DNA from: SZUA-229 sp036567985
Lineage (GTDB): Bacteria > Pseudomonadota > Gammaproteobacteria > SZUA-229
DNA length: 23,119 bases
Direction of reading: 5' to 3'
Assembly (NCBI GenBank): GCA_036567985.1
Contig: DATCTK010000068.1
Location: 1 to 23,119, forward strand
Shown: positions 5,688 to 12,728 of the stretch, piece by piece
How the letters are laid out: each line of letters begins with the position of its first letter
Position numbering within the stretch: the first letter of the stretch is position 1
Notes under the pieces: generated by a model
The model's input: only the letters and a program-made list of their open reading frames with translations
Database searches by the model: none
What the model was told of the DNA's origin: nothing
Translations under genes and position numbers: made by a program

Positions 5688-7877
5688 TCATGCGCCAGAC
5701 TGTTCTTTAGGCGTTTGCAGCAGCCGGGTAAATTCAGCCGCACTCAGCGGCGGTGAAATCAGATAACCCTGAATCATTTCACAACCATGCTGCTTGAGAA
5801 ACGCAAACTGGGTTTCTGTTTCCACGCCTTCCGCAATCACCTGTAAATTCATACTGTGCGCCATGGCAATCACCGCACGGGCAATTGCACCGTCCTGCGG
5901 ATTGCCATGAATGTCCTCGATAAAGGAGCGATCAATCTTGATCACATCCAGCGGAAACTGGTGCAGATAACTCAACGATGAGTAACCCGTACCGAAATCA
6001 TCCATCGACAATGCCACCCCGGTCTTTTTCAACTGGTGCATTTTGCGGATGCTGTTTTCTGCATCCTGCATAACAATGGTTTCGGTAATTTCCAGGTCAA
6101 TCGACGCCGGTTCAATCTGGTAATCCGCAAGTAGCTGCGCCACCTGGTCCACCAGATCCGTCTGCATAAACTGCCGTGCCGACAGATTGATGCCCATCTT
6201 TAATGGCTGCCCCATCTGCTGCCACTGTTTCAATTGTGCCATGGCCTGACGCATAACGTATTCACCCAGTGGCTGGATCAGCCCGGTTTCTTCAGCCAGT
6301 GGTATAAAACGAATGGGAGGCACCAGGCCATGGGTTTTATGTCGCCAGCGCACCAGTGCTTCGACGGCGATAATGTTTCGTGTCTGAGCATCCACCTGGG
6401 GCTGGTAAAACAGTTCCAGTTCATCATTATCCAGTGCATGGCGCAAATCATTTTCCATGCGCAAGCGGTCATCCACACGGCGATTCATATCATGGGTATA
6501 GAAATGCTGCTGCCCACCACCCAGCCCCTTGGCCTTGCGCATGGCGGCATTAGCGCATTGCATCAGCCCGGCGGCATCCAGTTCATCTTCGGGGTAGAGA
6601 GCAACCCCCATGCTCAGTGACACCACTACCGGCTCACCGGCAAGATCAAATTCGGTCTGTTTGAGTGACTGGTGGATCTGCTGTAGCAGCTGGTTGATTT
6701 CTTCCGTGGAGGACGGGCTTTCCAGCAACAGCGCAAATTCATTGCCGCTGATTCGGGCCAGTGTGTCACCTTCAAATACGATACCGCGCAGAAAACCGGC
6801 GAAGCCCAACAGCAGCTCATTGCCGATATCGTGTCCCAGGCTGTCGTTAATTAACTGGAAGCGATCTATATCCATCATTACCACCGCCACCATATGCCCT
6901 GCGTGCTCGGCCACCTTGATGGCATGGGTCAGACGTTCCTTGAACAGGGTCTGGTTTGGAAGATCGGTGAGCAGGTCATGATAGGCCTGATGCAGTATCA
7001 TGTCTTCAGCCCGTTTCAGCGCGGTAATATCCTGAATGGTTCCCAGCACATACTCGGGCTTATTATCCGCACCCATCTGTACATCGGCATGCTGGTAAAC
7101 ATAACGCTCCTTGTTATCTATTCCCTGCAGGCGATGTTCCAGCATAAAGCCGGTACCCCGTTGCCGTGCATCACTAAAGGCATAGTGCACCCGCTCACGA
7201 TCCTCCTCTGGAACATAGCTAAGTAAATTTTCCAGCTGCAGGGGCTGGTTACGTTCAATGCCCAGCATATCCAGTGTGTTTAATGGCAGCCTGAACTCAT
7301 CTGTTGCAATATCCCAGTCCCAGTAACCCAGCCTGGCGGTATGCAGCGCATGATCGATGCGCCGACGATTCTTGCGCAGGGAAAAATCCGTCTCGCGTGC
7401 GCGCAACACATAACGCACCCGTTGTGGAAACAGGCTCCAGTTAATCGGCTTGGTAATAAAATCTGTGGCGCCAACCGCAAACGCCCTGTCCACCGACACC
7501 ACATCATCCAGCCCGGTCAGCATAATAATGGACACGGCTGAGTCTGAATCCAGCTCACGCATGCGCTGACAGGCTTCAAAGCCATTCATCATCGGCATGA
7601 TCACATCAAGCAATACCATCTCAGGCTGGTGCTGACGAAAATATTCAACACCTTCAATGCCATTGCCGGCTTCTATCACATCATAACCCTGTTTGCGCAA
7701 CAGCTTGCTTATCATATTGCGCACCACGACATCATCATCCACCACCAGGATTAACGGTGCCCTTTGCTGGGCATTTATGTGCGTTGTAGTCGTTTGTTTA
7801 TCTAATGTAGACACGGAAATGACCTGTATATGCGTGGTTTTAGCGGCAGTGCCTGGCGACTGCAACGCCGTTTGCAT
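5688..7877 (-). CDS. Response regulator with PAS, degenerate GGDEF and EAL domains
   Basis: This is probably a c-di-GMP phosphodiesterase, cytoplasmic and switched by a histidine kinase. A receiver domain (about 41-160) has Asp47-49, phospho-acceptor Asp91, Thr121 and Lys143. A PAS domain follows at about 176-290, ending in the usual Asp-Ile-Thr linker. The GGDEF domain (about 291-460) reads Ser-Gly-Asn-Glu-Phe at 377-381 instead of Gly-Gly-Asp-Glu-Phe and has no Arg-x-x-Asp inhibitory site, so cyclase activity is unlikely. The EAL domain (about 475-720) keeps Glu506, Asn564, the Glu-Ile-Thr-Glu stretch near 596-599, Asp626-Asp627, Lys647, Glu683 and Gln703, so phosphodiesterase activity is expected. 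No transmembrane segment is seen. The first 40 residues are unstructured-looking and the true start may be later. Its place beside flagellar genes suggests control of motility, which is inferred. Confidence 0.93.
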   Translation of the reverse strand: MQTALQSPGTAAKTTHIQVISVSTLDKQTTTTHINAQQRAPLILVVDDDVVVRNMISKLLRKQGYDVIEAGNGIEGVEYFRQHQPEMVLLDVIMPMMNGFEACQRMRELDSDSAVSIIMLTGLDDVVSVDRAFAVGATDFITKPINWSLFPQRVRYVLRARETDFSLRKNRRRIDHALHTARLGYWDWDIATDEFRLPLNTLDMLGIERNQPLQLENLLSYVPEEDRERVHYAFSDARQRGTGFMLEHRLQGIDNKERYVYQHADVQMGADNKPEYVLGTIQDITALKRAEDMILHQAYHDLLTDLPNQTLFKERLTHAIKVAEHAGHMVAVVMMDIDRFQLINDSLGHDIGNELLLGFAGFLRGIVFEGDTLARISGNEFALLLESPSSTEEINQLLQQIHQSLKQTEFDLAGEPVVVSLSMGVALYPEDELDAAGLMQCANAAMRKAKGLGGGQQHFYTHDMNRRVDDRLRMENDLRHALDNDELELFYQPQVDAQTRNIIAVEALVRWRHKTHGLVPPIRFIPLAEETGLIQPLGEYVMRQAMAQLKQWQQMGQPLKMGINLSARQFMQTDLVDQVAQLLADYQIEPASIDLEITETIVMQDAENSIRKMHQLKKTGVALSMDDFGTGYSSLSYLHQFPLDVIKIDRSFIEDIHGNPQDGAIARAVIAMAHSMNLQVIAEGVETETQFAFLKQHGCEMIQGYLISPPLSAAEFTRLLQTPKEQSGA

Positions 7878-7953
7878 CTGCTAAGCTGGCTGGCAATCAC
7901 AGCACCTGATCAGCAAACTGAAAAAAGCTGCGGCACTTTAGCAAAGCATGGCT

Positions 7954-9141
7954 TTACATGCCCCGTGCCAGATCACGCTTTATGTCTTCAATATCTTCCA
8001 GACCCACCGCAACCCGAATCAGTCCATCGGCAATACCTGAGGCCTGGCGCTGTTCGTCGGTGAGTCGCCCATGGGTGGTGGTCGCCGGGTGGGTAATGGT
8101 GGTTTTAGTATCACCCAGGTTGGCGGTGATCGAACAGATTTGCGTGGCATCAATCAATGCCCAGCCTGCATCCTTGCCACCCTTTAATTCAAATGACAGC
8201 AAGCCCCCGAAACCGGACTGCTGGGTTTTCGCCAGCTCATGTTGCGGGTGCGATGGCAAACCGGGGTAATACACCCGCGCCACCTGCGGCTGTTGTTCCA
8301 GCCACTGTGCCAGTTGCAGTGCATTCTGGCTGTGCGCCTGCATGCGGATATTCAGCGTTTCCAGCCCCTTTAAAAATACCCAGGCGTTGAAGGCACTCAT
8401 GGTGGGGCCGGCACTGCGCAGGAAGCTGTACACCTCGGTGCCCACAATTTTTTCCGTACCCAGCACCGCGCCACCCATGCAACGTCCCTGGCCATCGATG
8501 TATTTGGTGGCGGAATGGATCACAATATCGGCACCCAGTGAAATGGGCCGCTGCAGCGCCGGCGTACAGAAGCAGTTATCAACCGCCAGCAGGCAATCAT
8601 GCTGATGGGCAATGTCCGCCAGCGCCCTGATATCAACGATTTCGGTCAATGGATTGGACGGCGTTTCCAGAAACAGCAGTCGGGTGTTTTTCTGAATGGC
8701 CTTATCCCAGGCTTGTAGATCCGACAGATCGACAAAGGTGGTTTCAATACCCAGTCGTGCCAGAAAATTATTGAATAACACCGTGGTGGTACCAAAAATA
8801 CTGCGCGAGGAAACGATGTGATCACCGCTTTTAAGCAGTCCCAGGCAGGTGGACAGAATCGCCGCCATGCCGGATGCCGTCGCCACGCCACATTCAGCAC
8901 CTTCCATGCGCGCCAGGCGCTGTTCGAAGGTACGCACCGTGGGATTGGTAAAGCGCGAATAGATATTACCCGGCTGGTCACCGGCAAAGCGTGCCGCGGC
9001 TTCTGCCGCAGACGAAAACACAAAGCTCGAGGTGAGAAAAATCGGCTCACTGTGTTCCTGTTCATGGCTGCGGCTTTGCCCCGCCCTTACCGCCTGGGTG
9101 GCCAGACCCCACTCTGCTTCTAGTTCGTCGTAATCACTCAT
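7954..9141 (-). CDS. metZ: O-succinylhomoserine sulfhydrylase MetZ
   Basis: MetZ makes homocysteine directly from O-succinylhomoserine and sulfide in methionine synthesis, using PLP. The 395-residue protein shows the Cys/Met-metabolism fold type I pattern: Tyr-Ser-Arg-Phe-Thr-Asn-Pro-Thr at 61-68, Ala-Ser-Gly-Met-Ala-Ala at 89-94, the Asp-Asn-Cys-Phe-Cys-Thr-Pro segment at 188-194 and the PLP lysine in Ser-Ala-Thr-Lys-Tyr (Lys213). The N-terminal pattern (Phe-Val-Phe, Arg-Phe-Ala-Gly-Asp, Gly-Asn-Ile-Tyr-Ser-Arg) is that of MetZ rather than MetB or MetY. The frame is open to 9180, but that would overlap the upstream gene; ATG 9141 has a GGA at fair spacing and gives the normal length. It follows a YkuD gene by 14 bases and may depend on that gene's promoter. 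Confidence 0.94.
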   Translation of the reverse strand: MSDYDELEAEWGLATQAVRAGQSRSHEQEHSEPIFLTSSFVFSSAAEAAARFAGDQPGNIYSRFTNPTVRTFEQRLARMEGAECGVATASGMAAILSTCLGLLKSGDHIVSSRSIFGTTTVLFNNFLARLGIETTFVDLSDLQAWDKAIQKNTRLLFLETPSNPLTEIVDIRALADIAHQHDCLLAVDNCFCTPALQRPISLGADIVIHSATKYIDGQGRCMGGAVLGTEKIVGTEVYSFLRSAGPTMSAFNAWVFLKGLETLNIRMQAHSQNALQLAQWLEQQPQVARVYYPGLPSHPQHELAKTQQSGFGGLLSFELKGGKDAGWALIDATQICSITANLGDTKTTITHPATTTHGRLTDEQRQASGIADGLIRVAVGLEDIEDIKRDLARGM

Positions 9142-9155
9142 GGTTCTGTTTCCGT

Positions 9156-9647
9156 TTATGCGTGTATGGAGACGCGGCAACCGGCCTCCACCTGATCAAA
9201 GAGTTCAATCACATCGGCATTTCGCATGCGCACACAGCCGTGTGATGCAGGCAGGCCAATCGAGGCTTCATCGGCGCTGCCATGGATATAAATATAACGC
9301 TGATAACTGTCAATACCCTCACCCTGGTTGACGCCAGGCTCCAGCCCCTGCAATCGGAGAATACGCGCGGTAATAATATCTTCCGGCAGAGGTTTACCCG
9401 CCGCCTGCAGTTCACTCAGCAACCCCTGCGGCTGGCGGCCGATAAATACTTCTTCGCTGGCACAGCCATCGCCAATTTTCTGTGCGATACTATGTTCACC
9501 CAGCGGGGTTTTAAAGCTGCCGTCCTGGTTACCCACGCCATAGCGTGAAGTGGACACTGCATACTCGAACAACACCTGTTGTTGCGAGCCCAGCGCAAAC
9601 AGTTTTTGCTGGCTGACATCGACAATAATTCGGCTGACTGGTGACAT
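9156..9647 (-). CDS. L,D-transpeptidase (YkuD) without signal peptide
   Basis: YkuD-fold enzymes cross-link peptidoglycan or attach proteins to it through a catalytic cysteine. This small 163-residue protein is almost entirely the catalytic domain. It begins with Ile-Ile-Val-Asp-Val-Ser-Gln-Gln-Lys-Leu and carries Lys-Thr-Pro-Leu-Gly at 46-50, the His122-Gly pair and the classical Ser-His-Gly-Cys-Val-Arg at 135-140 (Cys138, Arg140). All catalytic residues are present. No signal peptide, lipobox or membrane helix is seen, so export is unexplained. It may act in the cytoplasm or use an unrecognised route. No strong ribosome-binding site precedes the ATG. It is divergent from the M14 peptidase (56 bases between starts) and co-oriented with metZ 14 bases downstream. 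Confidence 0.88.
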   Translation of the reverse strand: MSPVSRIIVDVSQQKLFALGSQQQVLFEYAVSTSRYGVGNQDGSFKTPLGEHSIAQKIGDGCASEEVFIGRQPQGLLSELQAAGKPLPEDIITARILRLQGLEPGVNQGEGIDSYQRYIYIHGSADEASIGLPASHGCVRMRNADVIELFDQVEAGCRVSIHA

Positions 9648-9703
9648 ATTTTATATGGCCCGGTTGAAACAATTAACCCGGTACTGAAATTTTAACTAAC
9701 TAT

Positions 9704-10552
9704 ATGCTAACACGCATTTATCTGCTGACATTTATTTTATTTGTGCACCACTCGGCATCAGCCAGCATTGATGCACATCAGGCCTGCATCAATATTTCCG
9801 GCAAGCTGGCCAGCGTGACGCTGGATGAATGCCTGCAACGCCAGCTGTCGGTATCGGGCTTCCACTCACATCAACAACAACCATTGCTGATTAAAGAATA
9901 CCCGCCGCTACTGGAAAAACGCGCGCCCCAGGCAAAAATCTTATTACTCGGTGGCATCCACGGTGACGAATATTCATCGGTAACCATTATGTTCAAGTGG
10001 ATGCAAATACTCGACCAGCATCACAGTGGACTGTTTCACTGGAAAGTGGCACCGCTGGTTAACCCCGATGGTTTACTGCGCAAAAAATCGCAACGCATGA
10101 ATGCCAACGGGGTTGACCTGAACCGCAACTTTCCCAATAACGGCAGCCTCACCGACAACCTCGATTACTGGGAACAACGGGCCTACAGTGATCCGCGACG
10201 CTACCCGGGGGATCAACCGGCGAGCGAACTGGAAACCCGCTGGCTGATAAAACTGATTAACGAATTTAAACCGGATGCGATTGTGTCGGTGCATGCACCT
10301 TATGGCGTGGTGGATTTTGATGGCTCACCGGAACCGCCGCAACGGCTGGGACCTCTGTATCTGAATTTACTCGGCACCTACCCGGGTTCGCTGGGCAACT
10401 ATGCCGCTTTACAGCAAGGCATTCCGGTGGTGACTGTGGAATTACCCTATGCGGGGATTATGCCACCGCCGCAGGAGGTCAGTCGCATCTGGACAGACCT
10501 GGTGAAATGGCTGGTACAACATATTCCGCAACAGTCATTGACCGCGCAATAA
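9704..10552 (+). CDS. Exported M14-family zinc peptidase (murein peptide amidase-like)
   Basis: This is a metallocarboxypeptidase-fold enzyme. MpaA-type relatives cut the gamma-D-glutamyl-diaminopimelate bond of murein peptides, and others trim peptides or proteins. A signal peptide is visible at 1-20 (Phe-Ile-Leu-Phe-Val, ending Ser-Ala-Ser-Ala), so it should be periplasmic. The catalytic set is complete: zinc ligands His86 and Glu89 in Gly-Gly-Ile-His-Gly-Asp-Glu, the substrate-binding Asp-Leu-Asn-Arg-Asn-Phe-Pro at 138-144, zinc ligand His197 in Ser-Val-His-Ala-Pro, and the catalytic Glu246 in Val-Glu-Leu-Pro-Tyr. It is the only plus-strand gene among four cell-wall-type genes and converges on the next one with a 14-base gap. 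A murein substrate is inferred from the neighbours; E. coli MpaA itself is cytoplasmic, so this would be a different use. Confidence 0.87.
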   Translation: MLTRIYLLTFILFVHHSASASIDAHQACINISGKLASVTLDECLQRQLSVSGFHSHQQQPLLIKEYPPLLEKRAPQAKILLLGGIHGDEYSSVTIMFKWMQILDQHHSGLFHWKVAPLVNPDGLLRKKSQRMNANGVDLNRNFPNNGSLTDNLDYWEQRAYSDPRRYPGDQPASELETRWLIKLINEFKPDAIVSVHAPYGVVDFDGSPEPPQRLGPLYLNLLGTYPGSLGNYAALQQGIPVVTVELPYAGIMPPPQEVSRIWTDLVKWLVQHIPQQSLTAQ

Positions 10553-10566
10553 GCCGCGCCGGGTAA

Positions 10567-11754
10567 TCAGTTACGCGCCAGCTGCTCAGTTACCGGTGCA
10601 GCAACCTCGCCTTCAAACACAATGCGCCATTGGCCATCCGCTTCACGGTTCCAGTATTGACGCTTCCAGCTCTGACTGGAAAAGTTATCGCTGTTATAAC
10701 TTTGCAGGTAGGTCGCCACCATCACATCCTCGTTGGGATGCAACAGCAGGCTGAGATTGGATAACTCGACATCGACAAAGGTCTTGTACTGTGCAACCCG
10801 ACGTTTATGCTCCGCCCAGCTGACATAATTCTGCTTGCCGCTGTAAAAACGCGTGGAGTAATGTGCCAGGTAGTTTTCAACGTCGAGACTTTCCCAGTCT
10901 TTTTCCCATTGCTGATGAATCCGGTTAAAGACAAGCTGGTGCTGCTGCCACTGCGATAACGACAACCATTGTATGTTTTCACCAATCAACACCGGCGTGT
11001 TCTTCAGATCAATATAGGAACCCACCTTGAGCAGGTCTTCATTGGGTAACACGACACACCCTTCAGAGGCCAGCGGCGGACGGTTATAGGTACCACTGCG
11101 TGTACCATGTAACCAGATACCATGACCGGTTTTGCCGTTGAGGCGATCCCATGCATTGGGGTAATTGATAGGATAGGCACCGGAGCCGTATTTATCCGCC
11201 AGCTGTGTCGGTGAAATATAGGACTGCACAAAGTAGACACCCATCGGCGTTTTCAGATCACCTTCATTTACCTTGCCTGAACCACCGCGCCCCATGGAGA
11301 CAAAATAATCGTCGATCAACTGCGGTGTTTCGCCCGCCGTATCGAATACATACAGGCGGGATTTACTCAAATCCACCACGATGGAGTGACGGTAATGGCT
11401 ATCCAGCCGCGCCAGCACCGCCGGGTATTTATCCTGAATTAAGGCATCATTGGCAGCACTGTAACGGTTTCGGATTTCAGTCAGCAGCAATGATCTGCGT
11501 TCCGACTGTTTAAGCCCCATGCCCACATCCGGCAGGGCACCGGTTTTTGCCATCATCACATCCGCATAAACCAGTTGTGCCAGTTTGAAGTCGGGACGTT
11601 CGCTTAACAGCTGCTTAAGTTGCTGCTCCGCCTTATCGAATTGCAGTGCCTGTATAGCCTGCACCGCATCCAGCAAACGCACTTCCGGATGCGGCTCACT
11701 GGCCGCACTGACAGAAGACAGCAGCAACAGAAAAGGAATCAGCAGGTATTTCAT
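10567..11754 (-). CDS. Exported YkuD-like protein with C-terminal NTF2-like domain
   Basis: The 395-residue protein has a signal peptide (1-17, ending Ser-Val-Ser-Ala), a helical N-terminal region to about 120, a YkuD L,D-transpeptidase domain at about 124-256, and an NTF2/SnoaL-like domain at about 275-382. The catalytic region has His216 in Ile-Trp-Leu-His-Gly-Thr and Cys233 in Ser-Glu-Gly-Cys-Val-Val, with Glu in place of the usual His before Gly-Cys. This SEGC form is seen in the YafK/DpaA-like branch, some members of which remove rather than form links. The domain order resembles E. coli DpaA. The frame opens at a GTG (11763), but ATG 11754 is preferred. It follows the TPR gene by about 15 bases and the two have related C-terminal domains, so they were probably made to work together. 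Confidence 0.86.
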   Translation of the reverse strand: MKYLLIPFLLLLSSVSAASEPHPEVRLLDAVQAIQALQFDKAEQQLKQLLSERPDFKLAQLVYADVMMAKTGALPDVGMGLKQSERRSLLLTEIRNRYSAANDALIQDKYPAVLARLDSHYRHSIVVDLSKSRLYVFDTAGETPQLIDDYFVSMGRGGSGKVNEGDLKTPMGVYFVQSYISPTQLADKYGSGAYPINYPNAWDRLNGKTGHGIWLHGTRSGTYNRPPLASEGCVVLPNEDLLKVGSYIDLKNTPVLIGENIQWLSLSQWQQHQLVFNRIHQQWEKDWESLDVENYLAHYSTRFYSGKQNYVSWAEHKRRVAQYKTFVDVELSNLSLLLHPNEDVMVATYLQSYNSDNFSSQSWKRQYWNREADGQWRIVFEGEVAAPVTEQLARN

Positions 11755-11768
11755 AATATGCACACAGC

Positions 11769-12728
11769 TTAATAGGTTTTAATCACTCTCTCGGAGAGTA
11801 TACGCCAGTTATTATCGCTTTTTGTCATATATAGCTGTTTCAGCACCGTATCACTGTAACTGGCTGAACGATAGGCCTGTACAAACTCAACCAGCGCATA
11901 TTGTGCCGATGCCTCGACGAACACCCGTAGCTTGTCGAGTGTTACCTGGGTGTCTTTGGTGTATTTCAGTTTTGCATGACGAATATTCTTCCATTCCGCC
12001 AGGCTGGTGGTGGGGTCACCCGGGTCAAACTCACTGGAATAGGTCTGCATATAGGTTGCATAATCACCCGCCGACCAGGCCTGTGACCAGCGCGCCAGTT
12101 GTTGCTCGATTTGCTGTTTGATCTGCCGGTCACGCTCGGCGCTTAAATCCACCTGCTCAGTACGGGTAAATTCACTGCGATCAATCACCGGTTTTTCTAC
12201 AAACACCTTCACCGGCACTTCTACCCGCTTTTCAACGATCACTTCCACCGGTTTTTCAACCAGCTTGATGTTCTGATGAATCTCACCGATCAAATCAAGC
12301 GTTGGCGGCTCCAGTTCGCTGCGTTCGCCCAGTGCCTTGTGATACGCCTGGGTGGCCAGGTAATTGTATAACTGACTGCGATTGGTCTGGGCGACACGGT
12401 AGCTGGGGGAACTCACCACCGCCTGTTCCAGCATCTGCTTGGCCTGTTCCAGACGTCCGGTTTTCAGCAATACAATGGCCAGGTTATTTTTTGGTTCCGG
12501 CCACTGTGGACGTGACTTTAACAGCGCACGGTAAAGTGTTTCTGCTTCGCCCCATTGTTGTTGCTCCGACAGACTGACCGCCCTGGCAAACAGCGCTTCA
12601 TCTGACAGGGGTTCTGCCTGTGCTGTATCGGCTGCCACCGCCATAGCCGGCAGCAGCAGACACAGCCATGCAAATGCTATGCACGCAGCCGTCGTTTTAA
12701 GTTTGATACCGATAACCCCTGACTGCAT
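11769..12728 (-). CDS. Exported TPR protein with C-terminal NTF2-like domain
   Basis: I do not recognise a named family for the whole protein. A signal peptide occupies 1-33 (Leu-Cys-Leu-Leu-Leu-Pro, ending Ala-Val-Ala). TPR-like repeats follow at about 44-110, with Ala-Glu-Thr-Leu-Tyr-Arg-Ala-Leu-Leu, Trp-Pro-Glu-Pro-Lys-Asn-Asn-Leu-Ala and Gly-Arg-Leu-Glu-Gln-Ala. A hinge at 157-180 is built of Val-Glu-Lys-Pro/Arg-Val units. The C-terminal domain (about 208-312) aligns by eye with that of the next gene's product. No catalytic residues are seen; a scaffold in the periplasm is likely. The ATG overlaps the purF stop by one base (TAATG), so translation is coupled to purF. Regulation is therefore probably shared with purine synthesis, though an internal promoter cannot be ruled out. 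Confidence 0.82.
   Translation of the reverse strand: MQSGVIGIKLKTTAACIAFAWLCLLLPAMAVAADTAQAEPLSDEALFARAVSLSEQQQWGEAETLYRALLKSRPQWPEPKNNLAIVLLKTGRLEQAKQMLEQAVVSSPSYRVAQTNRSQLYNYLATQAYHKALGERSELEPPTLDLIGEIHQNIKLVEKPVEVIVEKRVEVPVKVFVEKPVIDRSEFTRTEQVDLSAERDRQIKQQIEQQLARWSQAWSAGDYATYMQTYSSEFDPGDPTTSLAEWKNIRHAKLKYTKDTQVTLDKLRVFVEASAQYALVEFVQAYRSASYSDTVLKQLYMTKSDNNWRILSERVIKTY

Noticed and set aside
7878..7953. Sigma-54-like spacing (GG-N10-GC) before the EAL gene
   Set aside because: Only half of the -24 element matches and the predicted start site would be within a few bases of the ATG.
7918..7956. Possible terminator after metZ (short stem then six T)
   Set aside because: On the minus strand six T do follow, but the stem before them pairs for only three bases; too weak to report.
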